DNA of 64,000 nucleotides from Archangium violaceum (GTDB lineage Bacteria > Myxococcota > Myxococcia > Myxococcales > Myxococcaceae): the NCBI RefSeq assembly GCF_016887565.1, contig NZ_CP069396.1:10274001-10338000 (forward strand), in the 5' to 3' direction. Shown piece by piece: positions 19,090-28,353 of the stretch. The notes beneath the pieces are model-generated. The model saw nothing but the letters and a program-made list of their open reading frames with translations. It ran no database searches and was not told the origin of the DNA. How positions within the stretch are numbered: the first letter of the stretch is position 1; every line of letters starts with the position of its first letter. The position numbers and the translations under genes were made by a program.

Positions 19090-20835
19090 TCAGGCGGCCA
19101 CGAACTGACGCTCCACCAGACGTCGATAGAGACCCTCCTGGCCCATGAGCGCGGCGTGGTCACCGCTCTGCACCACCTTGCCGCCCTCGAGCACCAGCAC
19201 GCGGTCCGCGCCAATCACCGTGGACAGACGATGGGCGATGATGAGCGTGGTGCGGCCCTTCATCAACCGCTCCAGGGCCTCCTGCACCAGGTGCTCGCTC
19301 TCCGCGTCGAGCGCACTGGTGGCCTCGTCCAGCACCAGCAGGCGCGGGTTCTTGAGCACCGCGCGAGCGATGGCGATGCGCTGCTTCTGCCCACCGGACA
19401 GCTGCACGCCGCGCTCGCCCACCAGGGTGCGGTAGCCCTCGGGGAAGCGGGAGATGAACTCATGCGCGTTGGCGGCGCGAGCGGCGGCCTCTACCTCGGA
19501 ATCCGTGGCGTCGGCGCGGCCGTAGCGGATGTTGTCCGCGATGGGGCCGGAGAAGAGCATCGGCTCCTGCGCCACCGAACCGATCTGCTGGCGCAACCAC
19601 TCGGGATCCAACGTACGCAGTTCCTTGCCGTCGACCAATACACGCCCGCCCTGCGGGTCGTACATGCGCGCCAGCAGCGCGGCGAGGGTGGACTTGCCTC
19701 CGCCCGAGGGCCCGACGAGAGCCACCACCTCACCCGGCTGGAGCACCAGATCAATCTCCTGGAGCACGGGCACATCCGGGCGAGAGGGGTAGGCGAAGCG
19801 CACGGCCTGGAACTCGACCAGGCCGCGGAGCTCGCGGATGCGCTCGCCGCCGGTCGAGGGCATGGAGGGCTGACGATCGAGCATCTCGAACACGCGCTCG
19901 GCGGAGCCCGAGGCGCGCATGAGGTCCGCCCAGATGTCCGTCAACCCACTCAGGGCCGTAGCAACCATCACGGAGTAGACGAGGAACGAAGTAAGGCTGC
20001 CCATGGAGAACTCGCCGCGCAGCATCAACCGGCTGCCGTACCACAGCACCACGGACGCGGCGGCGAGGCCCGCGAAGGAGGTGCTGGCGACATAGGCGGT
20101 GGACAGGCGGGAGCGCTCGTTGGACAGCTCGACGGCGTGCTCCAGGCTGTGTTGGTAGCGCCCCACCTCATGGCGCTCGGCGGCGAAGGCGCGCACGGTG
20201 CGGATGCCGGAGAAGACCTCGTCCGCGACACCGTTGGCCTCGGCCAGCGCGGCCTGCACCTTGCGGGAGGTCTGCCGGATGCGGCGGCCGAAGAGCACGG
20301 TCGCGACGACCACGGGGGGCACGATGGCCAGCATCAGCAGGGTGAGCAGGGGCGAGGTGTAGAGGAGCAGCGCGAGCCCCCCCACCGCCTGGGCCCCGCT
20401 GCGCAGCGCCGTGGCGATGTTGCCGCTCACCGCGTTCTGCAGCACCTGGGTGTCCGCGGTCAGCCGGCTGGTGATCTCCCCTGTCTTGTGCTCGTCGAAG
20501 AAGGCCACCTCCTGGGACACGAGGCTGGAGAACAGGTCATGCCGCAGCCGCGTCACGATGCGCTCGCCGGCGCTGACGAAGAAGTAGAAACGCAGTGCCT
20601 CGGAGCTGGACTGCAACGCGAAGACGGCGATCATCCCGAGAGCGGCCCGGTCGATGAGGGCCTGGTTCCGCGATCCGAGTGCCTCATCGATGATGAAGCG
20701 CAGGGCCTGCGGAAAGACCAGGGTCATGCCACTGCCAAGCAGCAGGAAGAAGATGCCCACGGACAGGGCGCGCCTCTCCGAGCGGGTCAGGCTCAGGATG
20801 CGGCGCAGGAGGACAGGGGAAGAGACCTTGGACAT
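19090..20835 (-). CDS. ABC exporter, fused membrane and ATPase domains (MsbA/ABCB-like)
   Basis: 581 residues, the usual length of a half-transporter that works as a homodimer in the inner membrane. The N-terminal ~310 residues hold about six membrane helices. The C-terminal nucleotide-binding domain has a Walker A (GPSGGGKST), an intact ABC signature (LSGGQ), a Walker B (LLVLDEATSALD) and an H-loop (IIAHRLS). The family exports lipids, peptides or drugs. The gene runs towards the NRPS end and is preceded 15 bases upstream by a 47-residue ORF on the same strand, with which it probably forms an operon. Export of, or resistance to, the NRPS product is plausible from position alone. No substrate-specific residue can be named. 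Confidence 0.92.
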   Translation of the reverse strand: MSKVSSPVLLRRILSLTRSERRALSVGIFFLLLGSGMTLVFPQALRFIIDEALGSRNQALIDRAALGMIAVFALQSSSEALRFYFFVSAGERIVTRLRHDLFSSLVSQEVAFFDEHKTGEITSRLTADTQVLQNAVSGNIATALRSGAQAVGGLALLLYTSPLLTLLMLAIVPPVVVATVLFGRRIRQTSRKVQAALAEANGVADEVFSGIRTVRAFAAERHEVGRYQHSLEHAVELSNERSRLSTAYVASTSFAGLAAASVVLWYGSRLMLRGEFSMGSLTSFLVYSVMVATALSGLTDIWADLMRASGSAERVFEMLDRQPSMPSTGGERIRELRGLVEFQAVRFAYPSRPDVPVLQEIDLVLQPGEVVALVGPSGGGKSTLAALLARMYDPQGGRVLVDGKELRTLDPEWLRQQIGSVAQEPMLFSGPIADNIRYGRADATDSEVEAAARAANAHEFISRFPEGYRTLVGERGVQLSGGQKQRIAIARAVLKNPRLLVLDEATSALDAESEHLVQEALERLMKGRTTLIIAHRLSTVIGADRVLVLEGGKVVQSGDHAALMGQEGLYRRLVERQFVAA

Positions 20836-20850
20836 GGGGGGCGATGGCTG

Positions 20851-20994
20851 TCAGGCGGCGGGCTGATACCGGCCGGAGGAGTACTGGGCGATGAGGCGAA
20901 GCGATTCCCGAGCGGTCTCGCGCAACTTCGCGATGAGGACGGAGTGGATCCACATGTCCTCCGTCAGGCCGACCACTGAGATCTCCTCCTCCAT
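20851..20994 (-). CDS. 47-residue unknown protein upstream of the ABC exporter
   Basis: The ORF starts MEEEISVVGLTEDMWIH and ends SSGRYQPAA. I chose this ATG over an upstream one because a GAGGGAG ribosome-binding sequence precedes it at good distance, while the upstream extension is rich in Pro/Arg/Trp and not protein-like. It ends 15 bases before the exporter start, so it is probably co-transcribed. No signal peptide or membrane segment is visible; the middle could form one amphipathic helix (LIAKLRETARESLRLIAQY). I do not recognise the family. It could be a small partner of the exporter or an independent small protein. Confidence 0.55.
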   Translation of the reverse strand: MEEEISVVGLTEDMWIHSVLIAKLRETARESLRLIAQYSSGRYQPAA

Positions 20995-21108
20995 CACGTG
21001 ACTCCCTCGTGCCAGCCAGGACGCGGCGGTCGGCATCCTAAGCGAGTCCCACCGCTCCTGCACCATGCCTGCTCGGGGAGCAGGCGTGCCGGGAGGACAC
21101 AATAGTAA

Positions 21109-21138
21109 GGGGCCGTCCCCCTCGCGGGAGACGGCCCC
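21109..21138 (-). terminator. Hairpin downstream of recA
   Basis: GGGGCCGTC (21109-21117) pairs perfectly with GACGGCCCC (21130-21138) across a 12-base loop. On the minus strand the stem is followed by a T-rich stretch (TTACTATTGT). It lies 28 bases past the recA stop codon. Confidence 0.75.
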
Positions 21139-21166
21139 TGGGTACTTCAGGCACTGAAGGCTCGGA

Positions 21167-22261
<1,095 letters not shown>

Positions 22262-22303
22262 TTCGTCTTGCTCCTTGCGTATGCGGCGAGCCACCCCGGC
22301 CCA

Positions 22304-22320
22304 CCTGAACTCGCGTTTAG
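22304..22320 (-). promoter_or_regulatory. LexA-box-like operator of recA
   Basis: The minus strand reads CTAAACGCGAGTTCAGG, which fits 16 of 17 positions of the motif I recall for Myxococcus xanthus LexA (CTRHAMRYBYGTTCAGS); the only mismatch is A for Y at position 10. It ends 43 bases before the recA start codon, a suitable place for repressor binding in the promoter. The consensus is from memory. Confidence 0.65.
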
Positions 22321-22369
22321 TACGCGATGTGAAGACCCTAGTCCATCCCTCTGACATGACCCACGGCGT

Positions 22370-23131
22370 TCAGCGCCGAGGCAGCAAGAGGAGCAGCCAG
22401 GCCAACAGTCCGCCCACCCCGCTGAGGGTCCCGTAGTAACCACCGAGACTGCCCAGGTATAGCTGAACGACCGACAGGACGAGCAGCCCCAGCAGGCCCG
22501 CCCGCCGGGTGTCCGAGCGTTCATCACCCCACAGTGCCGTCACCAGCCCCATCAGCGCCAGCCCCATGAGGAAGAAGAGGGGCAGCCCCAGGGCGCTCTT
22601 CCCCTCCGTCAGCTCCGGGGGAAGGAACACCCACTCGCCGACGAACCCCGTCCCCAGCACCCCCGCCGCCAGCGCCCCCTTCGTCAGGAGCCCCTTCCGG
22701 GTGGGCCGGGACTGGTTCCGCAGGTACTCCAGGTCCTCGGGGCGTACCTCCAGCGCGTAGGGGTAGCCGAGCCCCACCAGGGTCTCGACCGCCACGCCCC
22801 GGCACGTCCGGCCCTCCGCCTCCTCCAACCCCTCCAGCTGGCCGCTCTCCAGGAGATGAAGGAGCAGGTCCGCCACCTCGCGCGAGCCCCCCTCCGACCC
22901 CAGCGCCTCCAATTCCCGGTTGAGGTGCCCCGCCAGGGCCGCGCGCTCGGTGCCAGAGGCCGCCCGGGCCTGCTCGACGAGGGGCGGCACCGCCCGCATC
23001 GCCTCTCGCGGGGGTAGAGGTGCGGGAGCGCTGTCCGGCGCCTCCCAGGGGGCCAGGGATGGCACCTCCGATCCTGGCTGGTCCTCGCGGGGTCCGGAGC
23101 CGGGGGGGCGGGTATGGGTGGTGCTGGACAC
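22370..23131 (-). CDS. Unknown membrane protein
   Basis: 253 residues. The first ~60 residues are Pro/Gly/Ser-rich and disordered-looking. Residues ~60-150 form a soluble Leu/Glu-rich region, and the C-terminal ~110 residues hold about four hydrophobic segments, including GALAAGVLGTGFVGEWVFLPP, LGLPLFFLMGLALMGLVTAL, LLGLLVLSVVQLYLGSLG and GVGGLLAWLLLLLP. The protein ends in two arginines after the last segment. No family was recognised. It lies 108 bases upstream of recA on the same strand, so read-through into recA is possible, although recA seems to have its own promoter. Confidence 0.7.
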   Translation of the reverse strand: MSSTTHTRPPGSGPREDQPGSEVPSLAPWEAPDSAPAPLPPREAMRAVPPLVEQARAASGTERAALAGHLNRELEALGSEGGSREVADLLLHLLESGQLEGLEEAEGRTCRGVAVETLVGLGYPYALEVRPEDLEYLRNQSRPTRKGLLTKGALAAGVLGTGFVGEWVFLPPELTEGKSALGLPLFFLMGLALMGLVTALWGDERSDTRRAGLLGLLVLSVVQLYLGSLGGYYGTLSGVGGLLAWLLLLLPRR

Positions 23132-23284
23132 GGTCGGGACTGTAACGGCCGGCTCCGCCCGCCTTCAAAGCTTCCCGCCAGGCCGCTCCCGGGAGCTTCC
23201 GGCAGCGGACGCGAGCGGGCCCCGTCCCGCCTCCTGGAGGACAGCTCCCCCCACCCTCCAGGGAAGCGTTAGAGTGACGATACC

Positions 23285-24262
23285 TTGCCGGCCATCCCCC
23301 CTCCCCCACCACCTTCCACCAAGACCGTGGAAATCCCCTCGCGTCGCTTCGGGCGCTACGTGCTCCGCTCGCGGCTGGGCTCGGGAGGCATGGCGGAGGT
23401 GTTCCTCGCGGAGGCGCGGGACGAGAAGGGCAGCCCCTTCAAGGTGGCGCTGAAGCTGATGCGCAAGGACGTCAGCGCGGAGGCCTTCGCCGACGAGGCG
23501 GACCTGATGGGCCTGCTGGAGCACCCGAACCTGGTGAGCCGGCTGGAGATTGGCGAGGCCTTCGGGCGCTACTTCATCGCCATGGAGTTCCTGGTCGGTG
23601 GAGACCTGGAAGGGCTGCTCCGGGTGCACCACCAGCAGGGGCGCGACATCCCGGTGGCGATGGGCGTCCACGTGTGCATCGAGGCGCTGAGGGCGCTGGC
23701 GTACTTCCACCAGGCGCGCACGCGCAGTGGCCGGCCGCTGGAGCTCGTCCACGGGGACGTGAACCCCTCCAACATCTTCTTCTCCGGGCAGTGCGAGGTG
23801 AAGCTCGGTGACTTCGGCGTGGCCAAGGCGCGCGGGCTGGACCTGGGGCCGGAGGACGGGGTGACGGCGGGCAAGCTGCACTACCTGTCGCCGGAGCAGA
23901 CGCGCGGGGACACGGTGACGCAGGCGTCGGATCTCTTCTCGCTGGGCATCGTCCTGCACGAGCTGGTGCTGGGTGCCCACCCCTTCGAGCGCGGCAGCGA
24001 CGACCCGGACGTGGTGATGGCGGCCATCCAGGCGGCGAAGCTGAACCTGCCGGACACGTTGGACCGGAGGCTCGCGGCGGTGATCCGCAAGGCGCTGGCA
24101 CCGGACGTGAATCAGCGCTACCGCACGGCGGGAGAGTTCGCTGGAGCACTCTTCACCTGGGCGTTGGACACCGGACAACCCTTCAGCGCGCGCGAGGTAC
24201 AGAGCGCGATGCAACAGGCCCTCTCTCTCGCACTCTGGGAGCGGGAGAAGGGCCGCCCGTAG
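23285..24262 (+). CDS. Soluble Ser/Thr protein kinase with an altered catalytic loop
   Basis: 325 residues; the likely start is TTG at 23285, although no clear ribosome-binding site is seen. The kinase fold is complete: glycine loop LGSGGMAEVF (31-40), ATP lysine in VALK (K57), catalytic loop HGDVNPSN (156-163), DFG (176-178) and SPEQ in place of APE. The catalytic Asp158 is kept, but the usual HRD Arg is Gly and the usual catalytic-loop Lys is Asn (D-V-N-P-S-N). Such GD-type loops occur in kinases not controlled by activation-loop phosphorylation; activity should be tested rather than assumed. There is no C-terminal membrane or sensor domain, only a short tail, so the protein is cytoplasmic. 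It is divergent from the membrane protein upstream and is followed closely by the riboswitch promoter. Confidence 0.88.
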   Translation: MPAIPPPPPPSTKTVEIPSRRFGRYVLRSRLGSGGMAEVFLAEARDEKGSPFKVALKLMRKDVSAEAFADEADLMGLLEHPNLVSRLEIGEAFGRYFIAMEFLVGGDLEGLLRVHHQQGRDIPVAMGVHVCIEALRALAYFHQARTRSGRPLELVHGDVNPSNIFFSGQCEVKLGDFGVAKARGLDLGPEDGVTAGKLHYLSPEQTRGDTVTQASDLFSLGIVLHELVLGAHPFERGSDDPDVVMAAIQAAKLNLPDTLDRRLAAVIRKALAPDVNQRYRTAGEFAGALFTWALDTGQPFSAREVQSAMQQALSLALWEREKGRP

Positions 24263-24281
24263 TCGGACGGAGCAGATCCTT

Positions 24282-24310
24282 TTGACAGCGTCCGAACCCG
24301 CCCATAGGTT
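24282..24310 (+). promoter_or_regulatory. Sigma70-like promoter for the riboswitch-nrdAB transcript
   Basis: A perfect TTGACA (24282-24287) is followed after 17 bases by TAGGTT (24305-24310). Transcription would start near 24317, just before the riboswitch P1 stem at 24321. The site lies immediately after the kinase stop codon. Confidence 0.55.
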
Positions 24311-24320
24311 GGCGCGCGTC

Positions 24321-24498
24321 GCTGGTGCCCGGGCAAGTGCCTGGGCTTGAAAGGGAATCCGGTGTGAATCCGGAGCTGCCCCCGCAGCGGTAAGCGAGAA
24401 CGAATCCGCCCACACGCACTGGCCGGGAGGCTGGGAAGCGGACGGTATTAGGAACCGGCGTCAGCCGAGTGCTCGCGAGCCCGAAGACCTGCCAGCAC
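24321..24498 (+). ncRNA. Cobalamin (B12) riboswitch
   Basis: The conserved core is clear: GCTGCCCCCGCAGCGGTAA (the B12 box region) near 24375-24393, preceded by AAAGGGAATCCGGTGTGAATC and ended by CCGAAGACCTGCC at 24481-24493. A P1 stem can form between GCTGG (24321-24325) and CCAGC (24492-24496). Adenosylcobalamin-type riboswitches repress the downstream gene when the cofactor is present. Here the downstream operon is nrdAB, encoding the B12-independent ribonucleotide reductase. Confidence 0.95.
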
Positions 24499-24604
24499 CT
24501 GCCTCTGGGAGAAATCCAGCGGCAGCTCGACCTGGAAGCCTCGTGGGGAGGCGGGAGGTCCGAGCGCCGCGGGTTCATTCCGTGGCGGTCCCGGCCTGTC
24601 TCTT

Positions 24605-24669
24605 CTCCTCGTGTCTTCGGGTTCACGTGGTCGCGAACGCAGCTCGCGGCCCAGACAGTGCGCGAGGAG
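24605..24669 (+). promoter_or_regulatory. Candidate expression platform: anti-Shine-Dalgarno pairing
   Basis: CTCCTCGTG (24605-24613) can pair over nine positions (one G-T wobble) with CGCGAGGAG (24661-24669), which contains the nrdA ribosome-binding site. A smaller hairpin (CGCGA/TCGCG near 24632-24648) can close the loop. This would allow B12-dependent control of translation initiation. The structure is proposed by eye only. Confidence 0.4.
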
Positions 24670-24673
24670 CAGC

Positions 24674-27154
24674 ATGCTGAACGGAAGCCACATCCCGGGA
24701 CGCGAGCAGGGCGCGCCGCCCCTGCCCGCCCATCTCACCTCCGAGACGACCCCCACGCCCCCCACCACCATGCGGGTGCGCAAGCGCAATGGAACGCTCG
24801 AGGTCGCGGACCTGAACAAGATCGTCCGAGCGATCAGCCGGTGTTGCGACGGGCTGCGCCAGGTGGACGCCATCCGCATGGCGACGAAGACGATCGCTGG
24901 CCTCTACGACGGCGCCTCGACGAAGGAGTTGGATCAGCTCTCCATCCAGACCGCCGCCTCGCTGACGCTGGAGGAGCCCGAGTACGCGAAGCTCGCGGCG
25001 CGGCTGCTCGCGACGTACATCGACAAGGAGGTCTCCGGGCAGGAGATCCACTCCTTCTCGCAGTCCATCGCCGCGGGCCACCGGCTCGGGCTGGTGAACG
25101 AGCGCGTGGCCGGGCTCGTCTCGGCGAACAGCCGCAAGCTGAACGACGCGATCGACCCCTCGCGCAACCGCCTCTTCGAGTACTTCGGGCTGCGCACGGT
25201 CTACGACCGCTACCTGCTCAAGCACCCCCAGACGCGCGAGGTGCTCGAGACGCCCCAGCACTTCTTCATGCGCATCGCGGTGGCGCTCGGGGACACCATC
25301 GCCGACGTGCTCGAGCTCTACCGGCTCTTCTCGATGCTGGAGTACGTGCCGAGCTCCCCCACCCTCTTCAACTCCGGCACGCGCCACGAGCAGCTCTCGT
25401 CCTGCTTCCTGCTGGACTCGCCCGAGGACGAGCTGGCGAGCATCTACCAGCGCTACATGGACGTGGCGATGCTCTCGAAGTTCTCGGGGGGCATCGGGCT
25501 GGCGTACCACCGGATCCGCTCGCGCGGCTCGCTCATCGAGAGCACCAACGGGCACAGCAACGGCATCGTGCCGTGGCTGAAGACGCTGGATGCGTCGGTG
25601 GCCGCGGTGAACCAGGGCGGGAAGCGCAAGGGCGCCTGCTGCGTGTACCTGGAGACCTGGCACGCGGACCTGGAGGAGTTCCTCGAGCTGCGCGACAACA
25701 CCGGCGACGAGGCCCGGCGCACGCACAACCTGAACCTCGCCAACTGGATCCCCGACCTCTTCATGAAGCGCGTCGAGGCTGATGGGAACTGGTCCCTCTT
25801 CGACCCGAAGGCGGTGCCGCACCTCACGGACCTGTACGGCGAGGCGTTCGAGCGCGCCTATGAGAAGGCCGAGGCGCAGGGACTCGCGCACAAGACGGTG
25901 AAGGCCCGCGAGCTCTACGGGCGCATGATGCGGACGCTCGCGCAGACCGGGAACGGCTGGATGACGTTCAAGGACAAGTCGAACCGGGCCTGCAACCAGA
26001 CGGCGCTGCCGGGCCGCGTCGTCCACCTCTCGAACCTCTGCACGGAGATTCTCGAGGTGACCTCACGGGACGAGACCGCCGTCTGCAACCTCGGCTCCAT
26101 CAACCTCGCGCGGCACACGCTGGCGAACGACGCCGGTGGCGTGGCCTTCGACTGGGACAAGCTCGCGAGGACGGTGCGCTCCGCGGTGCGCCAGTTGGAT
26201 CGGGTGATCGACCTCAACTACTACCCCATCGACTCGGCGAAGGGCTCGAACCAGCGCTGGCGCCCGGTGGGGCTCGGCCTGATGGGCCTGCAGGACGTGT
26301 TCTTCCAGATGCGCCTGCCCTTCGACAGCCCCGAGGCGCGCACGCTCTCGCGGAGGATCTCCGAGGACATCTACTTCCACGCCCTGTCCGCCTCGGCGGA
26401 GCTCGCGGCCGAGCGCGGTGCCCATCCGAGCTTCCAGGAGACGCGCGCGGCGCGCGGCGAGCTCCAGTTCGACGCGTGGGGAGTGATGCCCGAGGACCCC
26501 ACGCGGTGGGAGGCGCTGCGCGCCCGTATCAAGTCCGTGGGGCTGCGCAACTCGCTGCTCATCGCCATCGCGCCGACGGCGACCATCGCGTCCATCGCGG
26601 GCTGCTACGAGTGCATCGAGCCGCAGATCTCCAACCTCTTCAAGCGGGAGACGCTCTCGGGCGACTTCCTCCAGGTCAACCGCTACCTGGTGGAGGAGCT
26701 GAAGTCCCTGGGGCTGTGGAACGAGGACATGCGCTCGCGCATCAAGCTGGCGGAGGGCTCCATCCAGTCGCTCGGGGAGATTCCCGCCAACGTGCGCGCC
26801 ATCTACCGCACCGCGTGGGAGCTGCCGATGCGCTCGCTCATCGACATGGCGGCGGACCGGGGCGCCTTCATCGACCAGAGCCAGTCGCTCAACCTGTTCA
26901 TCGAGTCGCCGAACATCGGGCAGCTGAGCTCCATGTACATGTACGCCTGGAAGAAGGGGCTGAAGACGACCTACTACCTGCGCTCGCGTCCGGCGACGCG
27001 CATCGCGAAGGCCACCGTCGACGTGTCCCGGAATGGCACGGCGCACCCCGAGGCCGGTGGTAGCGCGCCCGCTCAGGCGGCCCCCAGGCCCACGGAGGAG
27101 CAGGCCATCGCCTGCTCGCTGGAGAACCCCGAGAGCTGCGAGGCCTGCCAATGA
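24674..27154 (+). CDS. nrdA: Class Ia ribonucleoside-diphosphate reductase, large subunit
   Basis: NrdA reduces ribonucleoside diphosphates to deoxyribonucleotides using a tyrosyl radical supplied by NrdB. Start ATG at 24674 (MLNGSHIP) has AGGAG seven bases upstream and gives 826 residues; an in-frame GTG at 24611 is less likely. The N-terminus carries an ATP-cone (MRVRKRNGTLEVADLNKIVR), the allosteric activity site. Active-site cysteines are visible in SSCFLLDSPEDEL, NLCTEILE and VCNLGSINL, and the protein ends CEACQ, the C-terminal redox CxxC that exchanges with thioredoxin or glutaredoxin. It overlaps nrdB by ATGA, so the two are translationally coupled. It is preceded by the cobalamin riboswitch, implying repression when B12 is available. 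Confidence 0.96.
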   Translation: MLNGSHIPGREQGAPPLPAHLTSETTPTPPTTMRVRKRNGTLEVADLNKIVRAISRCCDGLRQVDAIRMATKTIAGLYDGASTKELDQLSIQTAASLTLEEPEYAKLAARLLATYIDKEVSGQEIHSFSQSIAAGHRLGLVNERVAGLVSANSRKLNDAIDPSRNRLFEYFGLRTVYDRYLLKHPQTREVLETPQHFFMRIAVALGDTIADVLELYRLFSMLEYVPSSPTLFNSGTRHEQLSSCFLLDSPEDELASIYQRYMDVAMLSKFSGGIGLAYHRIRSRGSLIESTNGHSNGIVPWLKTLDASVAAVNQGGKRKGACCVYLETWHADLEEFLELRDNTGDEARRTHNLNLANWIPDLFMKRVEADGNWSLFDPKAVPHLTDLYGEAFERAYEKAEAQGLAHKTVKARELYGRMMRTLAQTGNGWMTFKDKSNRACNQTALPGRVVHLSNLCTEILEVTSRDETAVCNLGSINLARHTLANDAGGVAFDWDKLARTVRSAVRQLDRVIDLNYYPIDSAKGSNQRWRPVGLGLMGLQDVFFQMRLPFDSPEARTLSRRISEDIYFHALSASAELAAERGAHPSFQETRAARGELQFDAWGVMPEDPTRWEALRARIKSVGLRNSLLIAIAPTATIASIAGCYECIEPQISNLFKRETLSGDFLQVNRYLVEELKSLGLWNEDMRSRIKLAEGSIQSLGEIPANVRAIYRTAWELPMRSLIDMAADRGAFIDQSQSLNLFIESPNIGQLSSMYMYAWKKGLKTTYYLRSRPATRIAKATVDVSRNGTAHPEAGGSAPAQAAPRPTEEQAIACSLENPESCEACQ

Positions 27155-28203
27155 GCGCCGTGACGCCCCTGGTGCGCTCCAACGCGACGCCGAAGACGGG
27201 TGCGCGCCTGTTGGATCCGGGCCTGAACCTGACGCTGCGGCCGATGCAGTACCCGGCCTTCTTCGAGATGTACCGCAACGCCATCAAGAACACCTGGACG
27301 GTGGAGGAGGTGGACTTCTCGACGGACGTGGGCGACCTGCGCTCGAAGATGACGGCGGCGGACCGGCACCTCATCCAGCGCTTGGTGGCATTCTTCGCGA
27401 CGGGCGACTCCATCGTGGCGAACAACCTCGTGCTGAACCTCTACAAGCACGTGAACTCGCCCGAGGCGCGCATGTACCTGTCGCGGCAGCTCTACGAGGA
27501 GGCGCTGCACGTGCAGTTCTACCTCACGCTGCTCGACACGTACGTGCCGGACCCGGCCGAGCGCGCGAAGGCCTTCGCGGCCATCGACAACATCCCGAGC
27601 ATCCGGGAGAAGGCCGCGTTCTGCTTCAAGTGGATGGACTCCATTGACGAGCTGGAGCGCTTGGAGACGCGGGAGCACCGGCGGCGCTTCCTGCTGAATC
27701 TCATCTGCTTCGCGGCCTGCATCGAGGGGCTCTTCTTCTTCGCGGCGTTCGCGTACGTGTACTTCCTGCGCTCGCGGGGGCTGCTGCACGGGCTGGCGGC
27801 GGGGACCAACTGGGTCTTCCGCGACGAGAGCGCGCACATGGCCTTCGCCTTCGAGGTGGTGAAGACGGTGCGCCGCGAGGAGCCGGACCTCTTCGACGCG
27901 GAGCTGGAGCGGCAAGTGGCCACCATGCTCGACGAGGCGGTGACGTGCGAGCTGCGGTTCGCCGAGGACCTGCTGGGGCTCGGCGTCGCGGGACTCTCCG
28001 TGCGCGAGATGCGGCAGTACCTCGAGTACGTGGCCGACCAGCGGCTCGCGATGCTGGAGCTGCCGAAGCGCTACGGGGCGAAGAACCCGTTCGGCTTCAT
28101 GGACCTGCAGGACGTGCAGGAGCTCGCGAACTTCTTCGAGCGCCGCGTCTCGGCGTACCAGGTAGGAGTCGCCGGAGAGGTCACCTTCGACGCGAACTTC
28201 TGA
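27151..28203 (+). CDS. nrdB: Class Ia ribonucleoside-diphosphate reductase, radical subunit
   Basis: 350-residue ferritin-like diiron protein that generates and stores the tyrosyl radical for NrdA. Metal and radical residues align with the E. coli protein at a constant offset of two: Asp86 (FFATGDS), Glu117 and His120 (YEEALH) and radical Tyr124, with a second ligand set around DESAHMAF. The presence of Tyr rather than Phe at 124 argues for class Ia, not Ic. The ATG overlaps the nrdA stop codon (ATGA). Stop at 28201; no strong terminator is visible in the following 150 bases. Confidence 0.95.
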   Translation: MSAVTPLVRSNATPKTGARLLDPGLNLTLRPMQYPAFFEMYRNAIKNTWTVEEVDFSTDVGDLRSKMTAADRHLIQRLVAFFATGDSIVANNLVLNLYKHVNSPEARMYLSRQLYEEALHVQFYLTLLDTYVPDPAERAKAFAAIDNIPSIREKAAFCFKWMDSIDELERLETREHRRRFLLNLICFAACIEGLFFFAAFAYVYFLRSRGLLHGLAAGTNWVFRDESAHMAFAFEVVKTVRREEPDLFDAELERQVATMLDEAVTCELRFAEDLLGLGVAGLSVREMRQYLEYVADQRLAMLELPKRYGAKNPFGFMDLQDVQELANFFERRVSAYQVGVAGEVTFDANF

Positions 28204-28353
28204 GCGCTAACTCCCTGGCCTGGGTGGCGGACCAACTGCCGCCGCTGTTCATCCCAGGACACCCGACATCCCTGGAGAACAGCGGCTCCCCCTCCTCCCC
28301 ACGAGCACCGTTCGAGGTGCGGGAGTCCTCACGGCTCCCGCAGGAGGGGAACC

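Noticed and set aside
19156-20979. 607-codon plus-strand frame over the ABC exporter
   Set aside because: Antisense to a protein with intact Walker and signature motifs; composition is His/Gly/Glu-rich and not protein-like.
22262-22357. N-terminal extension of RecA to 22357
   Set aside because: The extension covers the LexA-like operator, is not RecA-like, and the ATG at 22261 has an ideal ribosome-binding site.
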